Shown here: one piece after another, positions 19,089-28,778 of the stretch
How the letters are laid out: every line of letters begins with the position of its first letter
Position numbering within the stretch: the stretch's first letter is position 1
Assembly: GCF_014196765.1 (NCBI RefSeq)
Contig: NZ_JACIEE010000011.1
Coordinates: 1-64,000 of the forward strand
From: Mycoplana azooxidifex
GTDB lineage: Bacteria; Pseudomonadota; Alphaproteobacteria; Rhizobiales; Rhizobiaceae
Length of the DNA: 64,000 nucleotides
Direction of reading: 5' to 3'
Made by a program: the position numbers and the translations under genes
Notes under the pieces: generated by a model
Told to the model about the DNA's origin: nothing
The model's input: only the letters and a program-made list of their open reading frames with translations
The model's database searches: none

Positions 19089-20030
19089 ATGCTGGGCAGA
19101 ACCGCAAACGGACTATACTGGATGTTCCGCTACATCGAGCGGGCGGAAAATACCGCCCGCCTGATCGATGCCGGCCTGCGCATGTCGCTCACCCGCACCG
19201 ACAGTCGCGACGAAGACTGGGACGGCGTCCTGCAGAGCGCAGGCGTGCGCGAGGACTACGACAAGGTCCACCCGGCCCTTTCGAGCATGGACGCGGTCGA
19301 CTACCTGCTGCGCGACAAGGCCAACGGCTCGAGCGTGCTGTCCTGCATCGAGGCGGCCCGCAACAATGCCCGGATGGTGCGCACCGCGCTGACGCGGGAG
19401 ACCTGGGAAGCGGTCAACGAATGCTGGATCGATCTGAAGCATGTGTTCGCCCGCAAGGCACGCTCCACCGACCTGCCCGAGATCATCGAGACGATCAAGC
19501 GGCGGGCCGGCCTCATCCGCGGCGCCTTCCACGGCACGATGCTGCGCGACGACATCTACAACTTTGCCCGCATCGGCACCTTCATCGAGCGCGCCGACAA
19601 CACCGCGCGCATCCTCGACGTGAAGTACTACGTGCTCCTGCCGGCGATCTCGCAGGTCGGTTCGTCGCTGGACAACATGCAGTGGGAATCGATCCTGCGA
19701 TCGGTCTCCGCCCACCGCTCCTACGGCTGGGTCTATGACGGCGAGTACACGCCGTCCAACATCGCCCATTTCCTCATCCTGAATGCGCGCATGCCACGTT
19801 CGCTCGCCTTCAGCTACGAGAAGATCGTCAGCAACCTCTGCTTCCTCGGCCAGACCTACGGCGAGACCCACGCCGCCCACGAGACCGCCTCCACGACACT
19901 GACGCTTTTGCAGAACCGGACGATGGAAGACGTCATGGACCAGGGGCTGCACGAGTTCATCGAGGAATTCATCGTCCAGAACAACAGGCTGGGGCAGGAG
20001 ATCGCCGACGGCTACCGCTTCTATCAGTAG
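19089..20030 (+). CDS. Alpha-E domain protein
   Basis: A 313-residue all-helical alpha-E (DUF403) protein beginning MLGRTANGLYWMFRYIERAE, with a second copy of the helix signature near residue 170 (IGTFIERADNTARILD). The function is unproven. The family occurs almost always beside circularly permuted ATP-grasp and transglutaminase genes, as here, and is predicted to act with them in peptide tagging or ligation. Confidence 0.88.
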   Translation: MLGRTANGLYWMFRYIERAENTARLIDAGLRMSLTRTDSRDEDWDGVLQSAGVREDYDKVHPALSSMDAVDYLLRDKANGSSVLSCIEAARNNARMVRTALTRETWEAVNECWIDLKHVFARKARSTDLPEIIETIKRRAGLIRGAFHGTMLRDDIYNFARIGTFIERADNTARILDVKYYVLLPAISQVGSSLDNMQWESILRSVSAHRSYGWVYDGEYTPSNIAHFLILNARMPRSLAFSYEKIVSNLCFLGQTYGETHAAHETASTTLTLLQNRTMEDVMDQGLHEFIEEFIVQNNRLGQEIADGYRFYQ

Positions 20031-20054
20031 CGTTGCGCAGCAGGGGACTTGAAG

Positions 20055-20879
20055 ATGCGGCTGAAGATCAACCATACGTCCGTCTATACCTATGACGAGC
20101 CGGTACAGTACTCTCTGCAGCGCCTGCGGCTGACCCCGAAGACCCAGCCCGGGCAGACCGTGCACGACTGGCGAACGACTGTCCACGGCGCGCATGTGGA
20201 GGTGGGCTACGCCGACCATTTCGGCAATCATGTCGATCTCGTCAGCATGAATGCGGACCAGACGACAATCCGCATCGTCGCCGAAGGCGAGGTCGACACG
20301 GAGGACCGCGCCGGCGTCTTCGGTCCCCACCAGGGCTTCGTTCCGCTCTGGCTCTACCTGCGCGAAACACCGCTGACGAGGCCCGGCCGGCTGGTGCGCG
20401 AACTCGCCCGCGCCACCGACGGCGAAAACGAGCTCGCCCGCATGCATGCGATGATGGGGCTAATCCACGAGGCGATCGACTACAAGGCCGGCGAGACCGC
20501 AGCCGACACCACCGCCGAGCGCGCGCTGGAGAAGGGTTCCGGCGTCTGCCAGGACCACGCCCATGTGATGATCGCAGCCGCCCGCGTGCTCGGCCTGCCG
20601 GCCCGCTACGTCTCAGGCTACCTGCTGATGGACGGCCAGGCCGACCAGACCGCCAGCCACGCCTGGGCCGACGTCCACATCCAGGGTATCGGATGGATCG
20701 GCTTCGATGCGGCCAACGACATCTGCCCCGACGATCGCTACGTGCGGCTGGCAACCGGCCTCTGCTACAGCGACGCCGCCCCCGTCTCCGGCCTTGTGCT
20801 CGGCAGGGCGGCCGAGACGATGAGCGTCTCCATCAGGGTCGAGCCCGCGGGGCAAAGCCAGTCGCAGAGCCAGAGCTGA
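20055..20879 (+). CDS. Transglutaminase-like cysteine peptidase family protein
   Basis: A 274-residue protein with an N-terminal beta domain (RLKINHTSVYTYDEPVQY) and a transglutaminase core. The catalytic Cys lies in KGSGVCQDHAHVM (near residue 166), the His in SHAWADVHI (near 203) and the Asp in WIGFDAAND (near 219). The tail is Q/S-rich. The ATG at 20055 is preferred because GGGG lies 8 nt upstream; a TTG at 20049 is also in frame. It is the third gene of the ATP-grasp/alpha-E cassette and may cleave or transfer the product peptide. The proteasome-like hydrolase often found next in relatives is absent. Confidence 0.88.
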   Translation: MRLKINHTSVYTYDEPVQYSLQRLRLTPKTQPGQTVHDWRTTVHGAHVEVGYADHFGNHVDLVSMNADQTTIRIVAEGEVDTEDRAGVFGPHQGFVPLWLYLRETPLTRPGRLVRELARATDGENELARMHAMMGLIHEAIDYKAGETAADTTAERALEKGSGVCQDHAHVMIAAARVLGLPARYVSGYLLMDGQADQTASHAWADVHIQGIGWIGFDAANDICPDDRYVRLATGLCYSDAAPVSGLVLGRAAETMSVSIRVEPAGQSQSQSQS

Positions 20880-20947
20880 GCCAGGCCCGCCATCCGCATG
20901 GCCCCTGATGTGGAGCCGTCTACCTTGCAGGCTGGATAGCGTGGACG

Positions 20948-21844
20948 CTAGTGAGCCATCTGCGCGCGTAGGCGGGGCCCAATCCAGTCGAGGAAGCACC
21001 GCACCCTCAGCGGCAGGGGATCGGCTGGTCCATGGACAACGTTCACCGGCAGCGGTTCCGGTGCGAACTCGGTCAGCACTTCCTGCAGCGCGCCGGAGCG
21101 CAACTGATCGGAGATCTGGTAAGACAGCACGCGGATAATGCCGATACCGGCCAGTGCAGCCTGAATGGCAGCCTCCGTCGTGTTTACCGCGAGCTTGGAA
21201 CGCGGCTCGATGGTAAAGCCCGCGCCGTCCCGGCGGTAGCGCCATTCCGGGGCGGTCGCGAAGCCCTGGAAGCTTATGCCGTCATGCTGCGCGAGGTCAT
21301 CCGGCTGACGCGGCACGCCTCGACGGGCGAGATAGTCCGGGCTCGCGCAGATCACCCGGCGGACGGCGCCCACGCGCGTTGCGATCAGCGCGCTGTCCGG
21401 CAGATGCCCGATCCGCAGGGCCACATCGACGTGGTCATCCGCCAGGCTTAGCTGCCGATCGGCCAAGGTCAGGCGCAGGTTGATATCGGGGTGCTCCTTC
21501 AGGAATTCCATCGCCATTGGCAGCAGGTGGCGCTCGCCGAAGGCTATCGGTGCGGTCACGTGCAGACTTCCACGCAGCGCGCCATGATCGCCGCTGGCCT
21601 GCCGCTCCGCCGCATCCAAGTCCTCCAGGATGCGACGTGACGCGGCGATGAAGGCGCGCCCCTCCTCCGTCATGGCGAGGCCGCTGCGGGTGCGCAGGAC
21701 CAGGCGCACACCGAGGTGCTTTTCGAGATCGGCGACCTTGCGGCTGACCGTGGCGAGCGGTGCATGCAGTCGCCGCGCCGCGGCCGAGAGGCTGCCTGCC
21801 TCGACCACCGCCAGCAGCACCGACATTGATTCGAACCGATCCAT
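20948..21844 (-). CDS. LysR-family transcriptional regulator
   Basis: A 298-residue regulator with an N-terminal winged helix (VVEAGSLSAAARRLHAPLATVSRKVADLE) and a LysR substrate-binding domain. The pattern is that of the CrgA/DhcR-like branch. It diverges from the metallo-hydrolase gene at 21982 over a 137-bp gap and probably controls it. The ATG at 21844 is at the family position; an upstream in-frame ATG at 21922 would run across the shared promoter. Confidence 0.88.
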   Translation of the reverse strand: MDRFESMSVLLAVVEAGSLSAAARRLHAPLATVSRKVADLEKHLGVRLVLRTRSGLAMTEEGRAFIAASRRILEDLDAAERQASGDHGALRGSLHVTAPIAFGERHLLPMAMEFLKEHPDINLRLTLADRQLSLADDHVDVALRIGHLPDSALIATRVGAVRRVICASPDYLARRGVPRQPDDLAQHDGISFQGFATAPEWRYRRDGAGFTIEPRSKLAVNTTEAAIQAALAGIGIIRVLSYQISDQLRSGALQEVLTEFAPEPLPVNVVHGPADPLPLRVRCFLDWIGPRLRAQMAH

Positions 21845-21981
21845 CGGATCCTTCCGGAATTTGGGAGGAAAGCTCCCTGAATGGCAGGGTACCCTATTGG
21901 TTGTGGATATCATAGCTTTCACGCCGTCCTGGGGACGCAGGCCGGCCCCACCCTATTCTCAACGATCCGGAGGAAGGCGTC

Positions 21982-22974
21982 ATGCCTCAACTATTGCGTC
22001 GCGCCTTTGTCGGTGCCCTTCCCATGGGCCTTATCGGGGGGAGCCTCCTCGGGGGAGGCCTGATCGGTGGCGCTCCTGCGTCCGCCCTTGCCGCGACCCA
22101 GGCTGCCGCCAGGACGCCGGTCAGCGTTACGCCGCTGGCGCAGATCCGCATCGGCCGCTTCACGGTGACGGCCCTGACGGACGGGTATGCCGACATGCCC
22201 TACGACTATTTTCCGGGACGCACCGCGGCCGAGGTCGAGCAGGCGGCAATCGCGCAATTCACCGCCCGGAAAAGCGGCGTGCGGTTCCTCTTCAACCAGT
22301 ATCTCGTCGAGGATGGCGAGCGCCGCATCCTGATCGACGCCGGTCCAGCGGGCTCGATCGGGGAGACGGGCTCACTGCCGCTGGCGCTCGCCGCGCTCGG
22401 CCTGCAGCGCGACCAGATCGACGCGGTGATCGTGACGCACATGCATCAGGACCACATGGGCGGCCTGATCGTCGGGGGCAAGAACAACTACCCCAACGCG
22501 GATCTCTACATCGATCGTCGCGACGTTACCCATTGGACCGACCCGGCCAAGCGCAGCGGCGCGCCCGACTATCTACAGACCAGCTTCCAAATGGCCGGCG
22601 AGGTCGTGCGCCTCTACCCGAAACTCCAGGCGATTGACGGCGAGCGTGAGATTGTGCCGGGCGTCTCCATTGTCGACCTTACCGGCCACACGCCCGGCCA
22701 TATCGGCGTGCGGGTCGAAGATGGCGGGCAGAGCCTCATCATGGTTTCGGATATGATCTTTCCGGTCGTGCATCCTGGGGCGACCGATGTGTTCTTCCTG
22801 TTCGAGCAGGACCCTGCAGCGGCCAAAGCGATGCGCGACCGCTTTTTTCCTCGCGCCGCTTCGGAAGGCGCGCTCATCGCTGCCACGCACATGCCCTTCC
22901 CGGGGCTCGGCCGTGTCGTCACCGACCGCGGGCAGTTGCGCTGGCAGGTGGCGGACTGGGCCCTGCAGAACTGA
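21982..22974 (+). CDS. Exported metallo-beta-lactamase-fold hydrolase
   Basis: A 330-residue MBL-fold protein with an Ala/Gly-rich N-terminal signal (about 38 residues, ending near ALAAT) and the zinc motif HMHQDHMGG near residue 154. Further metal ligands lie in TGHTPGHIGV and ATHMPFPGLG. It resembles periplasmic lactonase-like members such as AidC/PNGM-type enzymes, and the substrate is unknown. The RBS is AGGAAGG. The LysR gene is divergent. Confidence 0.85.
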   Translation: MPQLLRRAFVGALPMGLIGGSLLGGGLIGGAPASALAATQAAARTPVSVTPLAQIRIGRFTVTALTDGYADMPYDYFPGRTAAEVEQAAIAQFTARKSGVRFLFNQYLVEDGERRILIDAGPAGSIGETGSLPLALAALGLQRDQIDAVIVTHMHQDHMGGLIVGGKNNYPNADLYIDRRDVTHWTDPAKRSGAPDYLQTSFQMAGEVVRLYPKLQAIDGEREIVPGVSIVDLTGHTPGHIGVRVEDGGQSLIMVSDMIFPVVHPGATDVFFLFEQDPAAAKAMRDRFFPRAASEGALIAATHMPFPGLGRVVTDRGQLRWQVADWALQN

Positions 22975-23088
22975 GGTCCGCTGCGGCCGCACAGGAGCAC
23001 GCGGCGTCCGGGCGCGCCACGGTTTCCATCTCGGCGACATGGGGCGGAGATCGGAAGGTGGTGTCCAACGGTCAACGGGCGGTAAACG

Positions 23089-23113
23089 AAAAAAGGCGGG
23101 GCCATACCCCGCC
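23089..23113 (-). terminator. Rho-independent terminator of the ggu/pentonate operon
   Basis: Stem GGCGGGG/CCCCGCC with a 5-nt loop. On the minus strand it is followed by six T. It lies 31 bp past the dehydratase stop codon. Confidence 0.85.
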
Positions 23114-23144
23114 TCTTTACCGTTTCGGTTCCTGCGCGAACGCC

Positions 23145-24884
23145 TCAGTGGCTGTCCTTGCCGACTGCGCTTCCGCGACATCCCTTGAGGAAGTCGAGGT
23201 CGGCGCCGGTGTCGGCGCCCTGGACGTGCTGCTGGTGCAGCCAGGCGTAGCCGGACGTCGGCAGTTCGTGGTTCGGCTGCCATTCGGAAAGCCGCTTCGC
23301 CAGCTCTTCGTCGGAAATGTCGAGATGCAGGCGCCGGTTCGGCACGTCCAGCTCGATCATGTCGCCGTTCTTCACGACCGCGAGCGGCCCGCCGACGGCG
23401 GCTTCCGGCGAGGTGTGCAGGACGACGGTGCCGTAGGCGGTGCCGGACATGCGGGCATCGGAGATGCGCACCATGTCGGTGATGCCCTTCTTCAGAACTT
23501 TCGGCGGAAGGCCCATGTTGCCGACCTCGGCCATGCCGGGATACCCCTTCGGCCCGCAGTTCTTCATGACCATGACGCAGGTCTCGTCGATGTCGAGATC
23601 GTCGTCGTTGATCTTGGCCTTGTAGTCGTCGATGTCCTCGAACACGACCGCCCTGCCCCGGTGGACGAGCAGATGCTCGGAGGCGGCCGACGGCTTCAGC
23701 ACCGCGCCCTTCGGCGCGAGGTTGCCGCGTACGACGACGATGCCGCCCGACTGCGTCAGAGCCTGTTCGGCCGGCAGGATGACATCCTCGTTCCAGTTGA
23801 CGACGCCCTTGACCTCGTCCCACATGGTTTCGCCGGAGACCGTCAGCGCGTCCTTGTGCAGGAGGCCGGCCTCGCCGAGGCGTTTCAGCACCACCGGCAG
23901 GCCGCCGGCGTAGAAGAACTCTTCCATCAGGTACTTGCCGGACGGCATCAGGTTGACGATCGTCGGCACGTCGCGGCCGCAGCGGTCCCAGTCGTCCAGC
24001 GTCAGGTCGATGCCGACGCGGCCGGCGATGGCGAGCAGGTGGATCACGGCATTGGTCGAGCCGCCGATGGCCGCATTGGTGCGGATGGCGTTCTCGAAGG
24101 CCTGCTTGGTCAGGATGTCGGAGGGCTTGAGGTCGTCCTTGACCATCTGGACGATGCGCCGGCCGGTCATCTGCGCCATCACCTTGCGGCGGGAATCGAC
24201 CGCGGGAATCGCGGCGTTGCCGGACAGCGCCATGCCGAGCGCCTCGGCCATGGAAGCCATGGTGGAGGCGGTGCCCATGGTGTTGCAGGTGCCCGTCGAG
24301 CGGCTCATCGAGGCCTCGGCCTCGAGGAACTCGGCCTGGGTCATCTCGCCGGCCTTCACCATCTCGGAGAACTTCCACAGATGCGTGCCCGAGCCGACGC
24401 GTTCACCGCGGAAATAGCCGTTCAGCATCGGCCCGCCGGTGACCACGATCGAGGGCAGGTCGACGGAGGCGGCACCCATCAGCAGCGACGGCGTGGTCTT
24501 GTCGCAGCCGACCATCAGCACGCAGCCGTCCATCGGCTGGCCGCGGATCGCCTCTTCGACCGCGAGTGCGGCGAGGTTGCGGTACATCATCGCGGTCGGG
24601 CGGAAGGTGTTTTCGGACGCCGAGAACACCGGCACCTCGACCGGGAAGCCGCCGGCTTCCCACACGCCCGCCTTCACCTTCTCGGCAAGCTCGCGCAGAT
24701 GGCCGTTGCAGGGCGTCAGATCCGACCAGGTGTTGAGGATGCCGATCACCGGACGCCCGTCGAACAGGTCGTGTGGATATCCCTGGTTCTTCATCCAGCC
24801 GCGATGATAGATCACGTCGCGGCTCGTGCCGCCGTACCATTCCTGTGACCTCAGCCTGCGCGGCCATTCCGCTTTCTTCGTCAT
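23145..24884 (-). CDS. L-arabinonate/pentonate dehydratase (IlvD/Edd family)
   Basis: A 579-residue Fe-S dehydratase of the IlvD/Edd family, the size of the characterised Rhizobium L-arabinonate dehydratase. Visible motifs are ILNTWSDLTPCN and VGCDKTTPSLLMGA (cluster Cys), STGTCNTMGTAST, and a C-terminal SDARMSGTAYG. It would convert a sugar acid to its 2-keto-3-deoxy form. Adjacent 2-oxoglutarate-semialdehyde dehydrogenase and FAH-family genes and the ChvE transporter favour L-arabinonate or a related pentonate over branched-chain amino acid synthesis. Confidence 0.85.
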   Translation of the reverse strand: MTKKAEWPRRLRSQEWYGGTSRDVIYHRGWMKNQGYPHDLFDGRPVIGILNTWSDLTPCNGHLRELAEKVKAGVWEAGGFPVEVPVFSASENTFRPTAMMYRNLAALAVEEAIRGQPMDGCVLMVGCDKTTPSLLMGAASVDLPSIVVTGGPMLNGYFRGERVGSGTHLWKFSEMVKAGEMTQAEFLEAEASMSRSTGTCNTMGTASTMASMAEALGMALSGNAAIPAVDSRRKVMAQMTGRRIVQMVKDDLKPSDILTKQAFENAIRTNAAIGGSTNAVIHLLAIAGRVGIDLTLDDWDRCGRDVPTIVNLMPSGKYLMEEFFYAGGLPVVLKRLGEAGLLHKDALTVSGETMWDEVKGVVNWNEDVILPAEQALTQSGGIVVVRGNLAPKGAVLKPSAASEHLLVHRGRAVVFEDIDDYKAKINDDDLDIDETCVMVMKNCGPKGYPGMAEVGNMGLPPKVLKKGITDMVRISDARMSGTAYGTVVLHTSPEAAVGGPLAVVKNGDMIELDVPNRRLHLDISDEELAKRLSEWQPNHELPTSGYAWLHQQHVQGADTGADLDFLKGCRGSAVGKDSH

Positions 24885-24948
24885 CTGTCGTAGTCCTTGA
24901 GAGAGCCGCCCCGGCGCCAGTGCCGGGGCAATGTGTCAGGCCGGCGGG

Positions 24949-26382
24949 TTACGCCAGCGTGTAGGCAGTCTTGACCGTCGTGTAGAACTCGTTGGCGTAC
25001 TTGCCCTGTTCGCGCGGACCGTAGGAGGATCCCTTGCGGCCGCCGAAGGGCACGTGGAAGTCGACGCCCGCGGTCGGCAGGTTGACCATCACCATGCCGG
25101 CCTCGGCGTTGCGCTTGAAGTGCGTCGCATGCTTCAGGCTCGTCGTGGCGATGCCCGACGACAGCCCGAACGGCGTGTCGTTGGCGGTCGCGAGTGCTTC
25201 CTCGTAGTCCTTCACCCGGATCACGGAGACGACCGGGCCGAAGATCTCCTCGCGGCTGATCCGCATCGCGTTCGTCGCCTCGGTGAACAGTGTCGGCTGC
25301 AGGAAGAAGCCGGGATTGTCGCGCTTGACGAGATCGCCGCCGAAGGCGAGCTTGGCGCCCTCTTTCCTGCCGATCTCGATATAGTCGGTGTCCTGCTTCA
25401 ACTGGCCGGCATCGACCACCGGGCCGATATGGGTGCCGGCCTTCAAGGCGTCGTCGACGACCAGGCCCTTCAGCTTCTCCGTCAGCGCTGTGACGAACTT
25501 GTCGTGGATGCCTTCGGTGACGATCAGCCGCGACGACGCCGTGCAGCGCTGGCCGGTGGAGAAGAAGCCGGAATTGGCGGCGGCCTCGACGGCCACGGTG
25601 AGGTCGGCATCGTCGAGGACGACGAACGGGTTCTTGCCGCCCATCTCCAGCTGGAACTTGCGGTTATGCTCGATCGAGGCGGCCGCCACGCGCTTTCCCG
25701 TGCCGGTCGAGCCGGTAAAGGTTATGGCGGCGACGTCCGGGCTTTCCAGCATCGCCTGGCCGACGACCGAGCCCTTGCCCATGACGAGGTTCAGCACGCC
25801 CTTCGGCAGGCCCGCGCGATGCAGGATGTCGACGATCGCCCAGGCGCAGCCGGGCACCAGCTCGGCCGGCTTGAACACCACCGTGTTGCCGAAGGCGAGC
25901 GCCGGCGCGATCTTCCAGGCGGGAATGGCGATCGGGAAGTTCCACGGTGTGATGATGCCGACGACGCCGACCGGCTCGCGGGTGATCTCGACGCCGATGT
26001 TCGGACGAACGGACGGCAGCACCTCGCCGGCCAGCCGCAGCGTCTCGCCGGCGAAGAATTCGAAGATCTGCGCCGCGCGGATCGTCTCGCCGATCGCCTC
26101 GGGCAGCGTCTTGCCCTCTTCACGGGCGAGCAGCGTGCCGAGTTCGTCCTTGCGCGCCAGGATCTCGTCGGCGGTCTTCTTCAGGATCGCATGGCGCTCG
26201 AGGATGCCCGAGCGCGACCAGGCCGGGAAGGCGGCCTTGGCAGCGGCGATCGCAGCCTTGGCATCGTCGGCAGACGCGCGGGCGTATTCGCCGACCACGT
26301 CGTTGGTGTTCGACGGGTTGATGTTCTTGATCGCTTCGCTGCCGACCCATTCGCCGGCAATCAGGTTCTTGTGCATGGTCAT
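24949..26382 (-). CDS. Aldehyde dehydrogenase, 2-oxoglutarate semialdehyde type
   Basis: A 477-residue NAD(P)+ aldehyde dehydrogenase with GIITPWNFP, TFTGSTGTGK, the catalytic Glu in LEMGGKNP and the Cys in STGQRCTASS. Its place between pentonate dehydratase and GguC makes oxidation of 2-oxoglutarate semialdehyde to 2-oxoglutarate the likely role. The ATG at 26382 is chosen because GGAGGG sits ahead of it; a TTG six bases upstream is also in frame. Confidence 0.85.
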   Translation of the reverse strand: MTMHKNLIAGEWVGSEAIKNINPSNTNDVVGEYARASADDAKAAIAAAKAAFPAWSRSGILERHAILKKTADEILARKDELGTLLAREEGKTLPEAIGETIRAAQIFEFFAGETLRLAGEVLPSVRPNIGVEITREPVGVVGIITPWNFPIAIPAWKIAPALAFGNTVVFKPAELVPGCAWAIVDILHRAGLPKGVLNLVMGKGSVVGQAMLESPDVAAITFTGSTGTGKRVAAASIEHNRKFQLEMGGKNPFVVLDDADLTVAVEAAANSGFFSTGQRCTASSRLIVTEGIHDKFVTALTEKLKGLVVDDALKAGTHIGPVVDAGQLKQDTDYIEIGRKEGAKLAFGGDLVKRDNPGFFLQPTLFTEATNAMRISREEIFGPVVSVIRVKDYEEALATANDTPFGLSSGIATTSLKHATHFKRNAEAGMVMVNLPTAGVDFHVPFGGRKGSSYGPREQGKYANEFYTTVKTAYTLA

Positions 26383-26440
26383 GGGCAAGGCCCTCCTGTC
26401 TCATCGCGACCCGGCGCGGACGCCGCGCCGGGATCTGTTA

Positions 26441-27436
26441 CTAGAGTTGCTGGATTTCGAACTTTTCTTCCTTGGCAATTGCCAAGGGATTGCGCAGCGG
26501 CAGGCCGAATCCGTCGGCGCCGATCTCGAAGACGTCGCCTTCCTGCGTGCGGATGCCGTCACCGAACGACAGCGTCGCCGTGCCGAACATGTGCACGTGC
26601 ACCTCGCCCGGCTGGCGGAACAGGCCGTACTTGAAATGATGGTACTCGAGGTTGGCGAAGGTGTGCGACATGTTCGCCTCGCCCGACAGGAACGGCTTTT
26701 CCCACAAGACCTTGCCGTCGCGGACGATGCGCGAGAAGCCGCGAATGTCCTCGGGCGCAGCACCGATGCGGATCTCCGGGCCGAAGCTCGCCTGGCGCAG
26801 CTTGGAATGCGCCAGCCACAGGTAGTTCACCCGTTCGGTGACGTGGTCGGAGAACTCGTTGGCGACGGCAAAGCCGAGGCGGAAGGGCACGCCCCTGGAC
26901 GAGATGATGTAGATGCCGGCCATTTCCGGCTCCTCGCCGCCATCCTCGGCAAAGGAGGGCGAGGTCAAGGCACCACCGGGGGCAACGGCCTGGGTGCCGT
27001 TGCCCTTGTAGAACCACTCGGGCTGTACGCCCTTCTCACCCGGCTTCGGCTTGCCGCCCTCCAGGCCCATCCTGAACATCTTCATGGAATCGGTCAGCGT
27101 CTCGGCGGCCGCCTCGGTTGTCTTCTTGTGCATCGCGTCGCGGGTCGCAGCCGACCCCAGATGCGTCAGGCCGGTGCCGGTCAGGTGCAGGTGGGCGGGA
27201 TCGGGATGGGTGATGGGCGAGACCAGCCGGCCTTCGGCATAGGCCTTCTCCAGGTCCACCGCCTCGCCATAGCCGTGTGCCTCGATCACCGCCTTCAGGC
27301 TCTTGCCGCCGTCGGCAGCCTCCATCGCCAGCGCATGCAGGCTCGCCGCGTTCTTGACGGCCCGGGCGCCCTGCCCGTCCTCGCGTGCGGCAACCGTGAT
27401 CGAGCCGTCGGCATTCTTCAACTGTGATACCAGCAT
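26441..27436 (-). CDS. gguC: GguC/AraD1, FAH-family 2-keto-3-deoxy-sugar acid dehydratase
   Basis: A 331-residue fumarylacetoacetate-hydrolase-family protein with LTHLGSAATRDAMH, the metal-site region EPEMAGIY, and VHVHMFGTATLSF near the C-terminus. In Agrobacterium gguC follows chvE-gguA-gguB, as here, and close homologues are named AraD1. The likely reaction is dehydration of 2-keto-3-deoxy-L-arabinonate to 2-oxoglutarate semialdehyde, linking the flanking dehydratase and aldehyde dehydrogenase. The ATG at 27436 has AAGGA upstream. Confidence 0.88.
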   Translation of the reverse strand: MLVSQLKNADGSITVAAREDGQGARAVKNAASLHALAMEAADGGKSLKAVIEAHGYGEAVDLEKAYAEGRLVSPITHPDPAHLHLTGTGLTHLGSAATRDAMHKKTTEAAAETLTDSMKMFRMGLEGGKPKPGEKGVQPEWFYKGNGTQAVAPGGALTSPSFAEDGGEEPEMAGIYIISSRGVPFRLGFAVANEFSDHVTERVNYLWLAHSKLRQASFGPEIRIGAAPEDIRGFSRIVRDGKVLWEKPFLSGEANMSHTFANLEYHHFKYGLFRQPGEVHVHMFGTATLSFGDGIRTQEGDVFEIGADGFGLPLRNPLAIAKEEKFEIQQL

Positions 27437-27569
27437 GGTCCAAATCCTTGTTCGTTCGCGACAGCCCGCCTCGGCAAGGCTTCGCAACCGGCGCGGCCGT
27501 TACCGCACCGCCCGACCGCCCCGCGGCCCGATAGGTTGACGACTGTGCGGCTGTCCGGCGTCGAGCCGG

Positions 27570-28778
27570 TCAGCCCTTGTTCTTGTTGTAGACGTCGAAG
27601 AACACGGCAGCGAGCAGCACCAGGCCCTTGATCAGCTGCTGGTAGTCGATGCCGATGCCCATGATCGACATGCCGTTGTTCATCACGCCCATGATGAAGG
27701 CGCCGATCACGGCACCGGTGATCTTGCCGACGCCGCCGGAAGCCGAAGCGCCGCCGATGAAGCAGGCCGCGATCACGTCCAGCTCGAAGCCGACGCCCGC
27801 CTTCGGCGTCGCCGAGTTGAGACGCGCCGTGATGATCATGCCGGCAAGCGCTGCAAGCACGCCCATGTTGGCGAAGGTGTAGAAGGTCAGCCGTTCGGTG
27901 TTGATGCCCGAAAGCTTCGCCGCCTTCTCGTTGCCGCCCATGGCATAGATCCGCCGGCCGACCGTCGAGCGTGTGGTGACGAAGGAATAGAGGGCGATCA
28001 GGACACCCATGACGACCAGCACGTTCGGCAGGCCGCGATAGGTGGACAGCTGGAAGCCGATGAACAGCGCAACGATGGCGATGACGGCCATCTGGCCGGC
28101 GAAGAACACGAACGGCTCGTTTTCCGTACCGTGCATCTCGTTGATCCTGCGGCTGCGGAAGCCGGACCAGATCGCCAGCGCCACGAGCAGGATGACGGCG
28201 ACGAGCGCGACCATGTTCTTGATCGTCTCGGGCGCCGGGTTCAGGAAAGACAAGAAATCGGGCACGAAGCCGGTGGAGAGAACCTGGAATTCCTTCGGGA
28301 ACGGACCGATCGGGCGGCCGCCGAGCACGACATAGGTCATGCCGCGGAAGACCAGCATGCCGGCCAGCGTGACGATGAACGCGGGGATCTTCTGGTAGGC
28401 CACCCAGTAGCCTTGCGCAGCCCCCAGGATACCGCCGACGATGAGACAGGCCGGAACCACGATGATGGCGGGCAGGCCCCATTTCACCAGCATGATCGCC
28501 GAGATCGCGCCGATGAAGGCCACGATCGAGCCGACCGAGAGGTCGATGTGTCCCGCCACGATGATCAGCAGCATGCCCAGCGCCATGATGACGATGAACG
28601 AGTTCTGCAGCACCAGGTTGGTGATGTTGACGGGCCGGAACAGGACGCCGTTCGTCAGGATCTGGAAGAACACCATGATGACCACGAGCGCGACGAGCAA
28701 GCCGTACTCACGGATATTGTTCTTGAGATAGTCCCCGATGGACGGTTTCGAAGTTGGAGCGCTGGTATCGGCGACCAT
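27570..28778 (-). CDS. gguB: Sugar ABC transporter permease
   Basis: A 402-residue inner-membrane permease of the BPD_transp_2/RbsC class with about ten helices. GHIDLSVGSIVAFIG and GALNSATP-like RLNSATPKAGVG motifs mark the EAA-less sugar permeases. Its ATG overlaps the gguA stop by one base (TAATG), showing translational coupling. It works with GguA and ChvE for galactose, arabinose and other aldoses. Confidence 0.92.
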   Translation of the reverse strand: MVADTSAPTSKPSIGDYLKNNIREYGLLVALVVIMVFFQILTNGVLFRPVNITNLVLQNSFIVIMALGMLLIIVAGHIDLSVGSIVAFIGAISAIMLVKWGLPAIIVVPACLIVGGILGAAQGYWVAYQKIPAFIVTLAGMLVFRGMTYVVLGGRPIGPFPKEFQVLSTGFVPDFLSFLNPAPETIKNMVALVAVILLVALAIWSGFRSRRINEMHGTENEPFVFFAGQMAVIAIVALFIGFQLSTYRGLPNVLVVMGVLIALYSFVTTRSTVGRRIYAMGGNEKAAKLSGINTERLTFYTFANMGVLAALAGMIITARLNSATPKAGVGFELDVIAACFIGGASASGGVGKITGAVIGAFIMGVMNNGMSIMGIGIDYQQLIKGLVLLAAVFFDVYNKNKG

